From: Actinomycetota bacterium
GTDB lineage: Bacteria; Actinomycetota; CADDZG01; JAHWKV01; JAOPZY01
Reading direction: 5' to 3'
DNA: 64,000 nucleotides
Assembly (NCBI GenBank): GCA_035765775.1
Contig: DASTWV010000043.1
Span: 173,331 to 237,330, forward strand
Made by a program: the position numbers and the translations under genes. Positions 16,465 through 24,167 of the stretch are shown here, piece after piece (positions within the stretch are counted from its first letter, which is position 1; every line of letters begins with the position of its first letter). Under the pieces are notes generated by a model. That model saw only the letters and a list, made by a program, of their open reading frames with translations, searched no databases and had not been told where the DNA came from.

Positions 16465-17359
16465 GCTCGCCCTCCCGGTTGGACAGCTCGAGGAAGCGCT
16501 CCTCGAGGCCCGGCTGGACGACCGCCACCGACTCGGCGATCACGCCCGCAGCCACAAGGGCGGCGTTGATCTCCCGGCCGACGCCGTGCTGCACCGTGAG
16601 CAGCGCCCCGTCGCACTCGACGCGCCAGAGCTGCAGGGCCGCCCGAGCCGCGGCCACATCGCCCGGCTCGACCACAACCCGGACCCGCCGCCGATCTGCA
16701 CCGAGCAAAGCCACGGGAGCCTCCTCCACCAGCCGCCCCTGCACCAGGACGGCGACCCGGTCGCACACCTGCTCGACCTCGGCCAGCAGGTGGCTGGACA
16801 CGAAGACCGTGCCGCCCCCGCCGGCGATCGACCGGAGCAGGCCCCGCACCTCGTGGATGCCGGCCGGGTCCAGACCGTTCGTGGGCTCGTCGAGGAGCAG
16901 CAGTGGCGGATCGCCCAGTAGGGCGGCAGCCAGGCCGAGGCGCTGGCGCATGCCCTGCGAGTAGGTCTTGACCTTCCGGTCGGCAACCGCGGCGAGCCCT
17001 GCCCGCTCCAGGGCGCGGTCAATGGCGCCGGGCGCCCGCCCCCGTCCCCCCCGCCCCCCGGTCAGCGCGCAGATCTCCAGGTTGGCCCGCCCGGTCTTCC
17101 AGGGGTAGAAGGCGGGCTCCTCGATCATCGACCCGACCTCGGCCAACCCGGCGGGCGATGGCACCGGGCGGTCCAGCACCCAGGCCCGGCCCGACGTCGG
17201 GCGGACGAGTCCCAGCAGCATGCGGATGGTGGTGGTCTTGCCCGCCCCGTTGGGCCCGAGGAAGCCGTAGACCTGACCCGCCCCGACCTCGAGGTCGAGC
17301 CCGTCCACCGCCAGGGTGGAGCCGTATGCCTTGGTGAGCCCGGCGCAACGGATGACCAT
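16445..17359 (-). CDS. ABC transporter ATP-binding protein
   Basis: The 304-aa ATPase begins VIRCAGLTKAYGSTLAVDGL and carries Walker A GPNGAGKTTT (about residues 36-45), the signature YSQGMRQRLGLA, Walker B LLLLDEPTNGLD and the switch His in FVSSHLLAEVEQ. The C-terminal 90 residues form the extension usual in DrrA/CcmA-type exporters. It pairs with the overlapping ABC-2 permease. The upstream neighbour on the same strand is encapsulin, 105 bp away; a small hairpin between them may end the encapsulin message. Confidence 0.92.
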   Translation of the reverse strand: MVIRCAGLTKAYGSTLAVDGLDLEVGAGQVYGFLGPNGAGKTTTIRMLLGLVRPTSGRAWVLDRPVPSPAGLAEVGSMIEEPAFYPWKTGRANLEICALTGGRGGRGRAPGAIDRALERAGLAAVADRKVKTYSQGMRQRLGLAAALLGDPPLLLLDEPTNGLDPAGIHEVRGLLRSIAGGGGTVFVSSHLLAEVEQVCDRVAVLVQGRLVEEAPVALLGADRRRVRVVVEPGDVAAARAALQLWRVECDGALLTVQHGVGREINAALVAAGVIAESVAVVQPGLEERFLELSNREGERAAALR

Positions 17360-17438
17360 GCCGACGATGATCCGCCGGCGCCGGGGCGCGCACCATCGGG
17401 CATTACCCCTGCCCGACCCTGACCGCCCCCCCGAACCT

Positions 17439-17453
17439 GCCCGGCGCCCGGGC
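17439..17453 (-). terminator. possible hairpin terminator after encapsulin
   Basis: GCCCGG-CGC-CCGGGC forms a 6-bp stem just past the encapsulin stop. There is no T-run, so termination is uncertain. Confidence 0.3.
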
Positions 17454-17464
17454 GGAGCAGGCCC

Positions 17465-18265
17465 TTAGGCCAGCGCCACCGCCGCCTCGGGGGTGGCAAC
17501 CCGGAAGGAGAAGCTCTCCTCCAGGTACAGCGCCACCGCCCCGGCGTCGTGCGACGAGTACCCGATCGACAGGTCCTCGCCCGACTCGAAGAGGAAGTCG
17601 CCGCCCCGCTGGCTGAGCACGACGGCCCCGGTGACCCCGGGCGACCACACGATCGGCCCGCCGAGGATGGTCCGCAGGTGGTCGAGCAGCAGGACCCCGG
17701 CGTGCTCGGCGGTCTCGACGACGGTCAGGTAGGGCTCCGGCCTCAACGCCACGGCGTAGGGCCCGCCGATGCCGGCCTCCTTCAACGTCTCCACCGCTCC
17801 GGCGATGACCCGGGGGTACGCCTCGGCGTCTGTGCCCAGCTCGCCCACGGCATGGGGGGTCGCCTGGGTGATGCCCACGATCCCGGCACCCGCCAGCCCG
17901 TGGAAGACGGCACCGTTCTCGGCGACGGCCATCAGGCGGGCGGCGTCGTCCAGGGCGTCGAGGTCGATGTCCCGGGCGCCCCGTTCGTAGTCGGCGAGCT
18001 CGGCCCGGGAGACGGCGAACGCCGCCCGGAGCTCGACCAGGGGCAGCACCCGGCGCTGGACGGCGGCGACGCCCTCGGGGGACACGCCCTCGAGCGGCAC
18101 CACCCGGCCGAGGTTGGTGGCCGAGTAGCCCCAGCCGTTCGGGCCGGAGAAGTCCACCAGCGCCCGGGCGGCCAGGGCGGGCGCCAGGCGGGCGGTGGCC
18201 TCGCCGTCGATCAGCGCCCAGCCCGCGTCGGTGATCGGGGCCTGGCCCCGCAGGAGATGGCTCAC
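17465..18265 (-). CDS. enc: family 1 encapsulin shell protein
   Basis: The 266-aa protein is the HK97-fold subunit of an encapsulin nanocompartment. It begins SHLLRGQAPITDAGWALIDGE, followed by LVDFSGPNGWGYSATNLG, REL-type sequence FAVSRAELADYERGARDID, VFHGLAGAGIVGIT and the closing PYLTVVETAEHAGVLLLDHL with GPIVWSP. Length and motifs match family 1 shells. The GTG start overlaps the stop of the ferritin-like gene as GTGA, so shell and cargo are co-translated. The shell should sequester iron oxidised by the cargo. Confidence 0.95.
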   Translation of the reverse strand: MSHLLRGQAPITDAGWALIDGEATARLAPALAARALVDFSGPNGWGYSATNLGRVVPLEGVSPEGVAAVQRRVLPLVELRAAFAVSRAELADYERGARDIDLDALDDAARLMAVAENGAVFHGLAGAGIVGITQATPHAVGELGTDAEAYPRVIAGAVETLKEAGIGGPYAVALRPEPYLTVVETAEHAGVLLLDHLRTILGGPIVWSPGVTGAVVLSQRGGDFLFESGEDLSIGYSSHDAGAVALYLEESFSFRVATPEAAVALA

Positions 18266-18636
18266 TGGGCACCCCGCTTCCCGCCGATACCCAGCGAGGA
18301 GCCCTCGTCGGCCTGCTTGGCCGGGTCGGAGCCGGCCTCCGCGTCCTCGCCGTGCTCGACGATGTCGCCCTCCTGGAACAGCACGCCCCGGGCGATCTCC
18401 CGCCATTTGGGCGTGGCCCGCAAGAGGAACTCAAGGTCCATGCTGAAGTGCTTGAACTCCTCCCCCTGGGCGTCGCGCATGATGGCGCGGGCCTGGGGGT
18501 TGTCCTCGACGGCGATGCGCTGCTCGTACCAGCCGATGGCCTCCGCCTCCTCGGTGAGCGAGGCGCACATGCGGGCGAAGGTGCGGGTCTGGGCGGGGAG
18601 CTCCCCGGGTGGCTCGTGGTACTGGTCGAAGCCCAT
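18262..18636 (-). CDS. encapsulated ferritin-like protein (EncFtn) cargo
   Basis: The 124-aa protein has a two-helix ferritin-like core with the iron ligands expected for EncFtn: LTEEAEAIGWYEQRI in the first helix and GEEFKHFSMDLEFLL in the second. The C-terminal tail after an acidic linker ends SSLGIGGKRGAQ, which resembles the encapsulin targeting peptide. The protein likely works as a ferroxidase that docks inside the shell. The start ATG has a strong AAGGAGG, and the gene is translationally coupled to encapsulin. Heavy E/D content and length fit the family. Confidence 0.92.
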   Translation of the reverse strand: MGFDQYHEPPGELPAQTRTFARMCASLTEEAEAIGWYEQRIAVEDNPQARAIMRDAQGEEFKHFSMDLEFLLRATPKWREIARGVLFQEGDIVEHGEDAEAGSDPAKQADEGSSLGIGGKRGAQ

Positions 18637-18699
18637 CGTGTCAGCCTCCTTGTCGGCCCGGGAATACCCCGGGGCAATCGTGGCGAAACGGCCCGAGTG

Positions 18700-19332
18700 T
18701 CAGGGGAGGTCCACTGCCGCCGCCCGGGTCTCGAGGGCCGCCTGGAGCTGGCGCTGGATGACGGTCGTGGTGAGGTCGCCCCGGGTGCGCTCGACGATGG
18801 CGCGCATGGCGTCCGATGTCCGCCGGAGCCCGGCGGTCACCGCCTCCGGGTAGTCCATCGACATGAGGAGGTCGTGGATCTCCTCCATGACGCCGAGCAG
18901 CTCCTCGGAGCGGTCCAGCTCCCCCCGGCGCAACAGGTCGAGAACGTGGCGGCGCAGCTCGCCGATGGCCTCGCCGAAGCCGTTGAGGTAGGCGGGCGCC
19001 TCGAGGCCGAGCTCGGCCGGGCCGGGCAGGGGCAGGCCCCGCACGACGGCCTGGGTCAGGCGGGCTTCGCCGTACTCCTTGGCGGCGTCGTGGAAGAACC
19101 CGGCGTAGTGCACGTCGGGATGACCGGCCAGAGCGGTGCGGGCCTCGTCCAGGCAGCGGCGTGCCTCGCTGAGGTTGCGCTCGGTCCCCTCCTCGTCGCC
19201 CCGGTGCACGGCCCGGATGGCATTGGCCGACGAGCGCACCGCGCTCCGGCACAGGGGGAGTGCCCGTTCCCGGGCGGCGTTCTTGGCGTCGAGGCTGGCG
19301 CGGAGGTCCCGGCCGATGCTGTCGAGGTCCAC
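18700..19332 (-). CDS. translin family protein
   Basis: The product is almost entirely helical and matches prokaryotic translin: RCLDEARTALAGHPDV, YAGFFHDAAKEYGEARLTQ, LGLEAPAYLNGFGEAIGELR, ELLGVMEEIHDLLMSMDYPE and AVTAGLRRTSDAMRAIVERT. Translins bind single-stranded nucleic acids as ring oligomers; the bacterial role is not well defined. I chose the GTG at 19330-19332, giving 210 residues; an upstream ATG would add a proline-rich stretch unlike the family. It lies 63 bp upstream of the encapsulin cargo gene on the same strand, so joint expression is possible. Confidence 0.85.
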   Translation of the reverse strand: MDLDSIGRDLRASLDAKNAARERALPLCRSAVRSSANAIRAVHRGDEEGTERNLSEARRCLDEARTALAGHPDVHYAGFFHDAAKEYGEARLTQAVVRGLPLPGPAELGLEAPAYLNGFGEAIGELRRHVLDLLRRGELDRSEELLGVMEEIHDLLMSMDYPEAVTAGLRRTSDAMRAIVERTRGDLTTTVIQRQLQAALETRAAAVDLP

Positions 19333-19423
19333 GTTGGAGAGGCTAGCGGAACCCGGTACCGTCGGCCGGGGGCCGGACGGGCAGCCCTGGCCCCCCGGCA
19401 GCGGTCGTCCGGGGCGGGGAGGA

Positions 19424-19458
19424 TGGCGCGATGTCTCCACTGTGGATACATCGCGCCA
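19424..19458. promoter_or_regulatory. 11-bp perfect inverted repeat upstream of translin
   Basis: Arms TGGCGCGATGT and ACATCGCGCCA are separated by 13 bases. It lies about 90 bp upstream of the translin start and could be a transcription factor operator. No bound regulator is known. Confidence 0.4.
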
Positions 19459-19461
19459 CGT

Positions 19462-19484
19462 GCCGGCCGCAAAAACCGGCCGGC
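19462..19484 (-). terminator. hairpin after the membrane protein gene
   Basis: On the minus strand GCCGGCCG-gtttttg-CGGCCGGC forms an 8-bp GC stem 4 nt past the stop of the following gene. It plausibly ends that transcript. The T-run is in the loop rather than after the stem, so the call is tentative. Confidence 0.4.
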
Positions 19485-19488
19485 CGGC

Positions 19489-20061
19489 CTACAGGCCCTC
19501 GGCTTGCGCCCACTCCTCCTGCTCGTCGCGCAGCGACACCCGGCGCGAACCGAACGGCGCCCCGTAGCCCGCGATGTCCGCCGGCAGCTTGGCCGGCGGC
19601 CGGGTGGCGACCAGATACATGACGTCCACCAGCAGGATGGCGTCCAGCGCCAGGTTCGCCTTGAGCAGCGCCCCGAGCCCGGGCACGAAGCTGAGCACGA
19701 AGGTCCCCGCCGCCATCGCCAGCAGGGCGACGAACACCGTCTTGCGGCGGCGGATCACCGGGTCCTCGCCGGCCCGCGGACCTCGGCCCGAAGAGAGCGC
19801 GGGCCGCGGCCGGTAACCACCCCGGCGCCGGGGTGGGGGTGCCGAGAGCACCCAGCGGCCGGCGTTCACCGCCATCGAACGCCTGGCGGCGGCCTTCGAG
19901 GGCCGCGCCGGACCCCGGCCGATGGTGTTGTGCTCGAGGGCGGCGAGGTGGCGCCGGAAGGTGTCGGTGGTGGAATGCGGGGTGCGCCGGGAGCGCAGCA
20001 GGGAGGGCACGATGACCGCCCCCCACAGCAACGCCAGCAACACGACCAGTACCAACGTCAC
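19489..20061 (-). CDS. actinobacterial membrane protein of unknown function
   Basis: The 190-aa protein starts at a GTG with the hydrophobic segment TLVLVVLLALLWGAVIVPSL (residues about 2-21), followed by a basic, Arg/Pro-rich cytoplasmic region. Two closely spaced hydrophobic spans lie near residues 112-155 (VFVALLAMAAGTFVLSFV and ALDAILLVDVMYLVA), and the tail is acidic. I recognise the N-terminal layout as a common actinobacterial hypothetical protein but know no function. An ATG six codons upstream is an alternative start. Confidence 0.65.
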   Translation of the reverse strand: MTLVLVVLLALLWGAVIVPSLLRSRRTPHSTTDTFRRHLAALEHNTIGRGPARPSKAAARRSMAVNAGRWVLSAPPPRRRGGYRPRPALSSGRGPRAGEDPVIRRRKTVFVALLAMAAGTFVLSFVPGLGALLKANLALDAILLVDVMYLVATRPPAKLPADIAGYGAPFGSRRVSLRDEQEEWAQAEGL

Positions 20062-20359
20062 GCCGCTTCCCCTCCCCACCTGAGGGGCGCCCCCTGGTCA
20101 CGAGCGCGCCCCTCATCAGCGAGACGGCGACCAGTGCCCGCGGAGTCCGCGCAGCCCCAAGCCACCTACATCCTGTGCCTCGGCCGACCCTAACACCCAA
20201 CATCTGGTGCTCCCCGGATTTCTGGCACGCGTGTAGTACAGCTGGGGAAGAGGGGAAGTTACACTGTCCAGCGCCGGGCGCCCGGGGACATCCGGCGGCG
20301 CCAAGTGTAGCCAGGTCGGCAGGCCCAAGGCAATTCAGGGAAGCCGGGAAGGGGACATC

Positions 20360-21835
20360 GTGACCGCGTTCGAGCTCTCCTCCGCGCCCGCCCAAGCCGC
20401 CCAAACCCCGGTGGTGGTCGTCGGCGCCCACACCGCCCGCCAGCTCACGCCCCAGGCCCAGGAGCTGGATGCCGCCCTCGGGGGAGGCCTGGCGGCCCAT
20501 CTCGAGGCCACCGGCTTCAAAGGTGAGGTGGGCGACGCCACCACGCTGCCGACGCTCGGCCGGCTGCCGGCCGCCTCTGTGGTCGTCGTGGGCCTCGGAC
20601 CGGGTGGGCCGGGTGGCTCCGGCGCCGGCGGGCCGGGTGGGCCCACCACCGACGCCCTCCGCCGGGCCGCCGGCACCGCCGCCCGCCGGACGGGCCGGGC
20701 GACAGGGGTCACCCTGGCGCTGCCCCAGGTGCCCGGTGGTGCGCAGGCGCAGATCGAGGGGTACCTCCTCGGCTCCTACCGCTTCGACCGCTACAAGTCC
20801 TCGGCCGAGCCCCGCAGCGACGCCACCGTGGCCCTCGACGCCACCGAGGCCGACCTGCGGCGGGGCGAGGCCATCGCCGGCGCGGTCAACTGGGCCCGCG
20901 GCCTCGTCGCCCAGCCCGCCGGCGACCGCCCCCCGGCCGTGTTCGCCGAGCAGGCCGCCGAGCGGGCGACCGCCGCCGGCCTGCGGGCAGAGGTCCTCGA
21001 CGAGGCCGAGCTGGCCCGGCGGGGCATGCACGGCATCCTGGGCGTCGGCCAGGGGAGCAGGTTCCCGCCCCGCCTCCTGCTCCTGCACTACGAACCCGAG
21101 GGCGCCACTGCCCACCTGGGGGCCATCGGCAAGGGGATCACCTTCGACTCGGGCGGGCTGTCGCTGAAGCCGGCGGAGTCGATGGAGACCATGAAGACCG
21201 ACTGCTCGGGGGCCGCCGCGGTGGCCGCCGCCCTGTGCGCCCTGCCGGCCCTCGGCCCCCGGATCAAGGTGACCGCCGCGATGCCCATCGCCGAGAACAT
21301 GCCCGGCGGCTCCGCCATCAAGCCGGGCGACGTGATCCGCCACTACGGCGGCCACACCTCGGAGGTGCTGAACACCGACGCCGAGGGCCGCCTGGTGCTG
21401 GCCGACGCCCTCGCCTGGATGGCGGAGCAGAAGCCGGATGCCATGATCGACTTCGCCACCCTGACCGGGGCCATGACCATCGCCCTCGGGCGCAAGGTGG
21501 CCGGCTTCTTCGCTACCGAGCCCGCCCTTGCCGCCGAGCTGCAGGCCGCCGCGGAGAACACCGGCGAGCGCATCTGGCAGATGCCGCTGCTGGAGGACCT
21601 GCGCCGCCAGGGCGACAGCGAGGTGGCGGACATCAAGAACATCGGCACCCGCTTCGGCGGGGCGATCTTCGCCGCGCTGTTCCTCAAGGAGTTCACCGCC
21701 GGGGTGCCCTGGCTGCACGTCGACATCGCCGGGCCGGCGCGCTCCGAAGAGGCCGAGCACCACATCCCCAAGGGGCCGACCGGCATGGGGACCCGCCTGC
21801 TGATCGAATGGATCGAGGCCCGGGCCCGCGGGTAA
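20360..21835 (+). CDS. pepA: leucyl aminopeptidase (M17, PepA type)
   Basis: The enzyme removes N-terminal residues from peptides using two metal ions. Residues 1-160 form the variable N-terminal domain. The catalytic domain shows GKGITFDSGGLSLKPAESM (metal-ligand Lys and Asp), KTDCSGAAAV, ENMPGGSAIKPGDV, and the family signature NTDAEGRLVL around residue 337. Length (491 aa) is normal for M17. The GTG start is preceded by a GGGAAGGGG purine run. Two small genes follow on the same strand after 26 bp, each with its own GGAGG site. Confidence 0.95.
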   Translation: MTAFELSSAPAQAAQTPVVVVGAHTARQLTPQAQELDAALGGGLAAHLEATGFKGEVGDATTLPTLGRLPAASVVVVGLGPGGPGGSGAGGPGGPTTDALRRAAGTAARRTGRATGVTLALPQVPGGAQAQIEGYLLGSYRFDRYKSSAEPRSDATVALDATEADLRRGEAIAGAVNWARGLVAQPAGDRPPAVFAEQAAERATAAGLRAEVLDEAELARRGMHGILGVGQGSRFPPRLLLLHYEPEGATAHLGAIGKGITFDSGGLSLKPAESMETMKTDCSGAAAVAAALCALPALGPRIKVTAAMPIAENMPGGSAIKPGDVIRHYGGHTSEVLNTDAEGRLVLADALAWMAEQKPDAMIDFATLTGAMTIALGRKVAGFFATEPALAAELQAAAENTGERIWQMPLLEDLRRQGDSEVADIKNIGTRFGGAIFAALFLKEFTAGVPWLHVDIAGPARSEEAEHHIPKGPTGMGTRLLIEWIEARARG

Positions 21836-21861
21836 GGCCCACCAACGAAGGAGGAACCGCC

Positions 21862-22068
21862 ATGGAGCTCGATGGGCACCCGACCCACGACCTGGTCACT
21901 GAGTTGCAGGCCCGGGGCGCCTCCCTCTACCCGGGGACGGGCCGGGGGCCGAGCGCCCGCTACCTCGACCTCCAGCCGCCGCACGACCCCGACGAGCGCG
22001 GCCTGTGGCTCTACCTGCCTCCCGAGGTGTACGACACCGGCTTCGACGAACCGCCGCCCCTGACGTAA
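21862..22068 (+). CDS. small conserved acidic protein, 68 aa
   Basis: The ATG sits 7 nt after AAGGAGGA. The product is short, soluble and Pro/Asp-rich (GRGPSARYLDLQPPHDPDE, GLWLYLPPEVYDTGF) with no Cys, signal peptide or membrane span. I do not recognise a family. Its close spacing to pepA (26 bp) and to the next small gene (42 bp) suggests one transcript. Confidence 0.6.
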   Translation: MELDGHPTHDLVTELQARGASLYPGTGRGPSARYLDLQPPHDPDERGLWLYLPPEVYDTGFDEPPPLT

Positions 22069-22110
22069 CCAACGACACGCAACCTAACGCCGACCCGATA
22101 GGAGGCCGAG

Positions 22111-22272
22111 ATGACCAAGTGGGAGTACGCGACGGTCCCGATCATCCCGCACGTGGCTGCAGAGATCCTCAACAACTGGGGCGACCAGGGTTGGGAGCTG
22201 GTGGCGATCTTCAGCCCGCCCGACGTGGGTGGCGTCGTGGCGTACTTCAAGCGGCCGAAGCAGGACAGCTAA
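22111..22272 (+). CDS. DUF4177-like small protein, 53 aa
   Basis: ATG follows AGGAGG. The sequence TKWEYATVPIIPH, AEILNNWGDQGWELVAIF and VAYFKRPKQDS has the KWEY and GWELV pattern of DUF4177-type small beta proteins. It ends in a strong hairpin, so it is probably the last gene of the pepA transcript. The function of the family is unknown. Confidence 0.65.
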   Translation: MTKWEYATVPIIPHVAAEILNNWGDQGWELVAIFSPPDVGGVVAYFKRPKQDS

Positions 22273-22276
22273 AAAG

Positions 22277-22297
22277 GCCCGGCATCCAGCGCCGGGC
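22277..22297. terminator. hairpin terminator after the pepA transcript
   Basis: GCCCGGC-atccagc-GCCGGGC forms a 7-bp stem 4 nt after the TAA. It is preceded by an A-run, so it could also act as a terminator on the minus strand. Confidence 0.5.
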
Positions 22298-22324
22298 GCA
22301 TGGCAGGCCGGGAAGGGTGATGCC

Positions 22325-22534
22325 TTACGAGCGGCCGAGCTCCTCGCCGGACGGTGCTTCCGGCGACCCCGCCGGGGACACCGGGAACAGCTGCCACTCG
22401 ACGACGTACTCGCCCGCGCGCTGGTCGCGCCCCATCCCAGCCGGTGGCCGGCTGAGCCCGCGCAGGCGCGGTGTAGGGGAGGTCACGGGGTGTTCTACGT
22501 GGGTACGGCTCACAGATGCGTCGGTCGGGGGCAT
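22325..22534 (-). CDS. possible small protein, 69 aa
   Basis: An ATG with GGAAG upstream opens a short frame (PPTDASVSRTHVEHP, EYVVEWQLFPVSPAG). No family is recognised and the frame could be chance in this GC-rich DNA. It is listed because the 450-bp gap holds nothing else, the ribosome binding site is reasonable and the C-terminal half has a plausible strand pattern. Confidence 0.25.
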   Translation of the reverse strand: MPPTDASVSRTHVEHPVTSPTPRLRGLSRPPAGMGRDQRAGEYVVEWQLFPVSPAGSPEAPSGEELGRS

Positions 22535-22694
22535 CGACCACTTCCTTTCCATGACGTTCCGCCCTGGGACGGGGGATGCCCAGGGTGGGAAAATCACGAG
22601 TAGCAGACCGGGAGAATTTTACTACGTATGGCTTCCCTAGAGAAGAGCCGCGAGCCATTTAGTATAACGTCTAGCAAAGAAAGTTTCGCGACTT

Positions 22695-22707
22695 CGGCGT
22701 TTCGCCG
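22695..22707 (-). terminator. weak hairpin after moaC
   Basis: CGGCG-AAA-CGCCG lies 18 nt past the moaC stop on the minus strand, followed by an A/T-rich stretch. It is a weak terminator candidate. Confidence 0.3.
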
Positions 22708-22724
22708 CCGTACCAGGCACGGGA

Positions 22725-23216
22725 TCAGGCCTCGGGGCGGGTCCAGGGGCCGCTTTTGCCCCCGGTCTTGGCAATAAGGCCGACCTCTTCGATGGTGATC
22801 CCCTTATCGACCGCTTTGCACATATCGTAGATCGTCAGGGATGCGACCGAGGCGGCGACCAGCGCCTCCATCTCCACCCCGGTGCGGTCCCGGGTGCGGA
22901 CGGTGGCGGTCACCCGCACCCCGCCGTCCTCCAGAGCGAGGTCCACGTCGATCTTCGACAACGCCAACGGATGGCACAGCGGGATGAGATCCGGGGTGCG
23001 CTTGGCCGCCATGATGCCGGCGATCTTTGCCACCCCCAGGGCGTCGCCCTTGGTGAGGCCCCCGGCCCGCACCACCGCCACGGTGGCGGGCGACATCCGC
23101 ACGAAAGCCGCCGCGGTGGCCTCCCGGACGGTGGGCTCCTTGGCCGAGACATCGACCATCACCGCCGCCCCGTCGGGCGTGACGTGCGAGAGTGCGGGCG
23201 CTGCGGGGTCCGGGAT
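22725..23216 (-). CDS. moaC: cyclic pyranopterin monophosphate synthase MoaC
   Basis: MoaC makes cPMP from the MoaA product in molybdenum cofactor synthesis. Family motifs are clear: [44 protein letters not shown] and MCKAVDKGI. The first standard start in frame is GTG (23160-23162), but the conserved N-terminal stretch [11 protein letters not shown] lies upstream of it in frame. Just above that, AGGAGGGG sits 5 nt from an ATC codon (23214-23216). I therefore extend the gene to this ATC as a possible rare start; otherwise the product is 18 residues shorter. It follows galU by 37 bp on the same strand. Confidence 0.88.
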   Translation of the reverse strand: MPDPAAPALSHVTPDGAAVMVDVSAKEPTVREATAAAFVRMSPATVAVVRAGGLTKGDALGVAKIAGIMAAKRTPDLIPLCHPLALSKIDVDLALEDGGVRVTATVRTRDRTGVEMEALVAASVASLTIYDMCKAVDKGITIEEVGLIAKTGGKSGPWTRPEA

Positions 23217-23253
23217 CGCTGCCCCTCCTGGTGCGGCTACCGACGGCGGACGG

Positions 23254-24117
23254 CTACGTCAGCTCGGACGGCGGGAACCCGAAGACGGGCTCCGCCAGGT
23301 CGGCCCGCTCGGCGGCGAGCTCAAAGTTGGCCTTGAGGAAGCCCTGCTTGTTGCCCACGTCCCAGCGCCGGCCATCGTACCGCTTGGCGTAGAGGCTCCC
23401 CCGCCGGGCGAGGACGTCGAGGGCATCGGTGAGCTGGATCTCGCCGATGGCGCCCGGCTCGGTCTTCACCAGGATCTCCATCACCTCGGGCTCCAGCACG
23501 TAGCGTCCCACGATCGCCAGGTCCGAAGGGGCCTGGTCCACCGGGGGCTTCTCCACCAGCGAGCGCACCTTCATCGGGTCGGCGGTGACATCCTCGGCGT
23601 CGATGACCCCGTAGCGCGAGATGTGCTCGTGGGGCACCTCCATGCCGGCGATCACGCTGGCCTGGCGCTCGTCGAAGACCTCCGCCATCTCGGCCATGAA
23701 CCGGGTGCCGGGGTCGAAGAGCTCGTCGGGCAGGATGACAGCGAAGGGCTCGTTGCCCACGAAGTTGCGGGCACACGCCACGGCATGGCCCAAGCCCAGG
23801 GGGCGGTGCTGGGTGATGTAGTAGATGTCGGCCAGCTCCGTCGGCTTCCGCACCGAGGCCAGCGCCTCCGTCTTGCCTGCCGCCTCCAGGGCGGCCTCCA
23901 ACTCGGGGGCGGGCGAGAAGTGGTCGGAGATGGCGCCTTGGCCGTGCGACACCACGATGCAGATCCGGTCGATGCCCGCCCGGACCAACTCCTCGACGGC
24001 GTACTGGATCACGGGGCGGTCGACGACGGGCAGCAGCACCTTGGGCACCGCCTTGGACACCGGGAGGAAGCGGGTGCCGAAGCCGGCGGCGGGGATCACT
24101 GCTTTGCGGATGGGCAT
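23254..24117 (-). CDS. galU: UTP--glucose-1-phosphate uridylyltransferase
   Basis: GalU makes UDP-glucose from glucose-1-phosphate and UTP for glycan synthesis. The N-terminus has the nucleotidyltransferase signature [15 protein letters not shown] and the Lys of [19 protein letters not shown]. Further family motifs are [26 protein letters not shown] and VEKPPVD. The length, 287 aa, is usual. It is downstream of the diguanylate cyclase on the same strand (50 bp), and moaC follows. Confidence 0.95.
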   Translation of the reverse strand: MPIRKAVIPAAGFGTRFLPVSKAVPKVLLPVVDRPVIQYAVEELVRAGIDRICIVVSHGQGAISDHFSPAPELEAALEAAGKTEALASVRKPTELADIYYITQHRPLGLGHAVACARNFVGNEPFAVILPDELFDPGTRFMAEMAEVFDERQASVIAGMEVPHEHISRYGVIDAEDVTADPMKVRSLVEKPPVDQAPSDLAIVGRYVLEPEVMEILVKTEPGAIGEIQLTDALDVLARRGSLYAKRYDGRRWDVGNKQGFLKANFELAAERADLAEPVFGFPPSELT

Positions 24118-24167
24118 GGTGTCTTCATTTCCCGTTGAGCAACAGGCAAACCGGTGTGGGGCATTCC

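Noticed and set aside
19343..21763. 806-codon minus-strand frame
   Set aside because: It lies antisense to pepA, which has complete M17 motifs; composition is typical of antisense frames.
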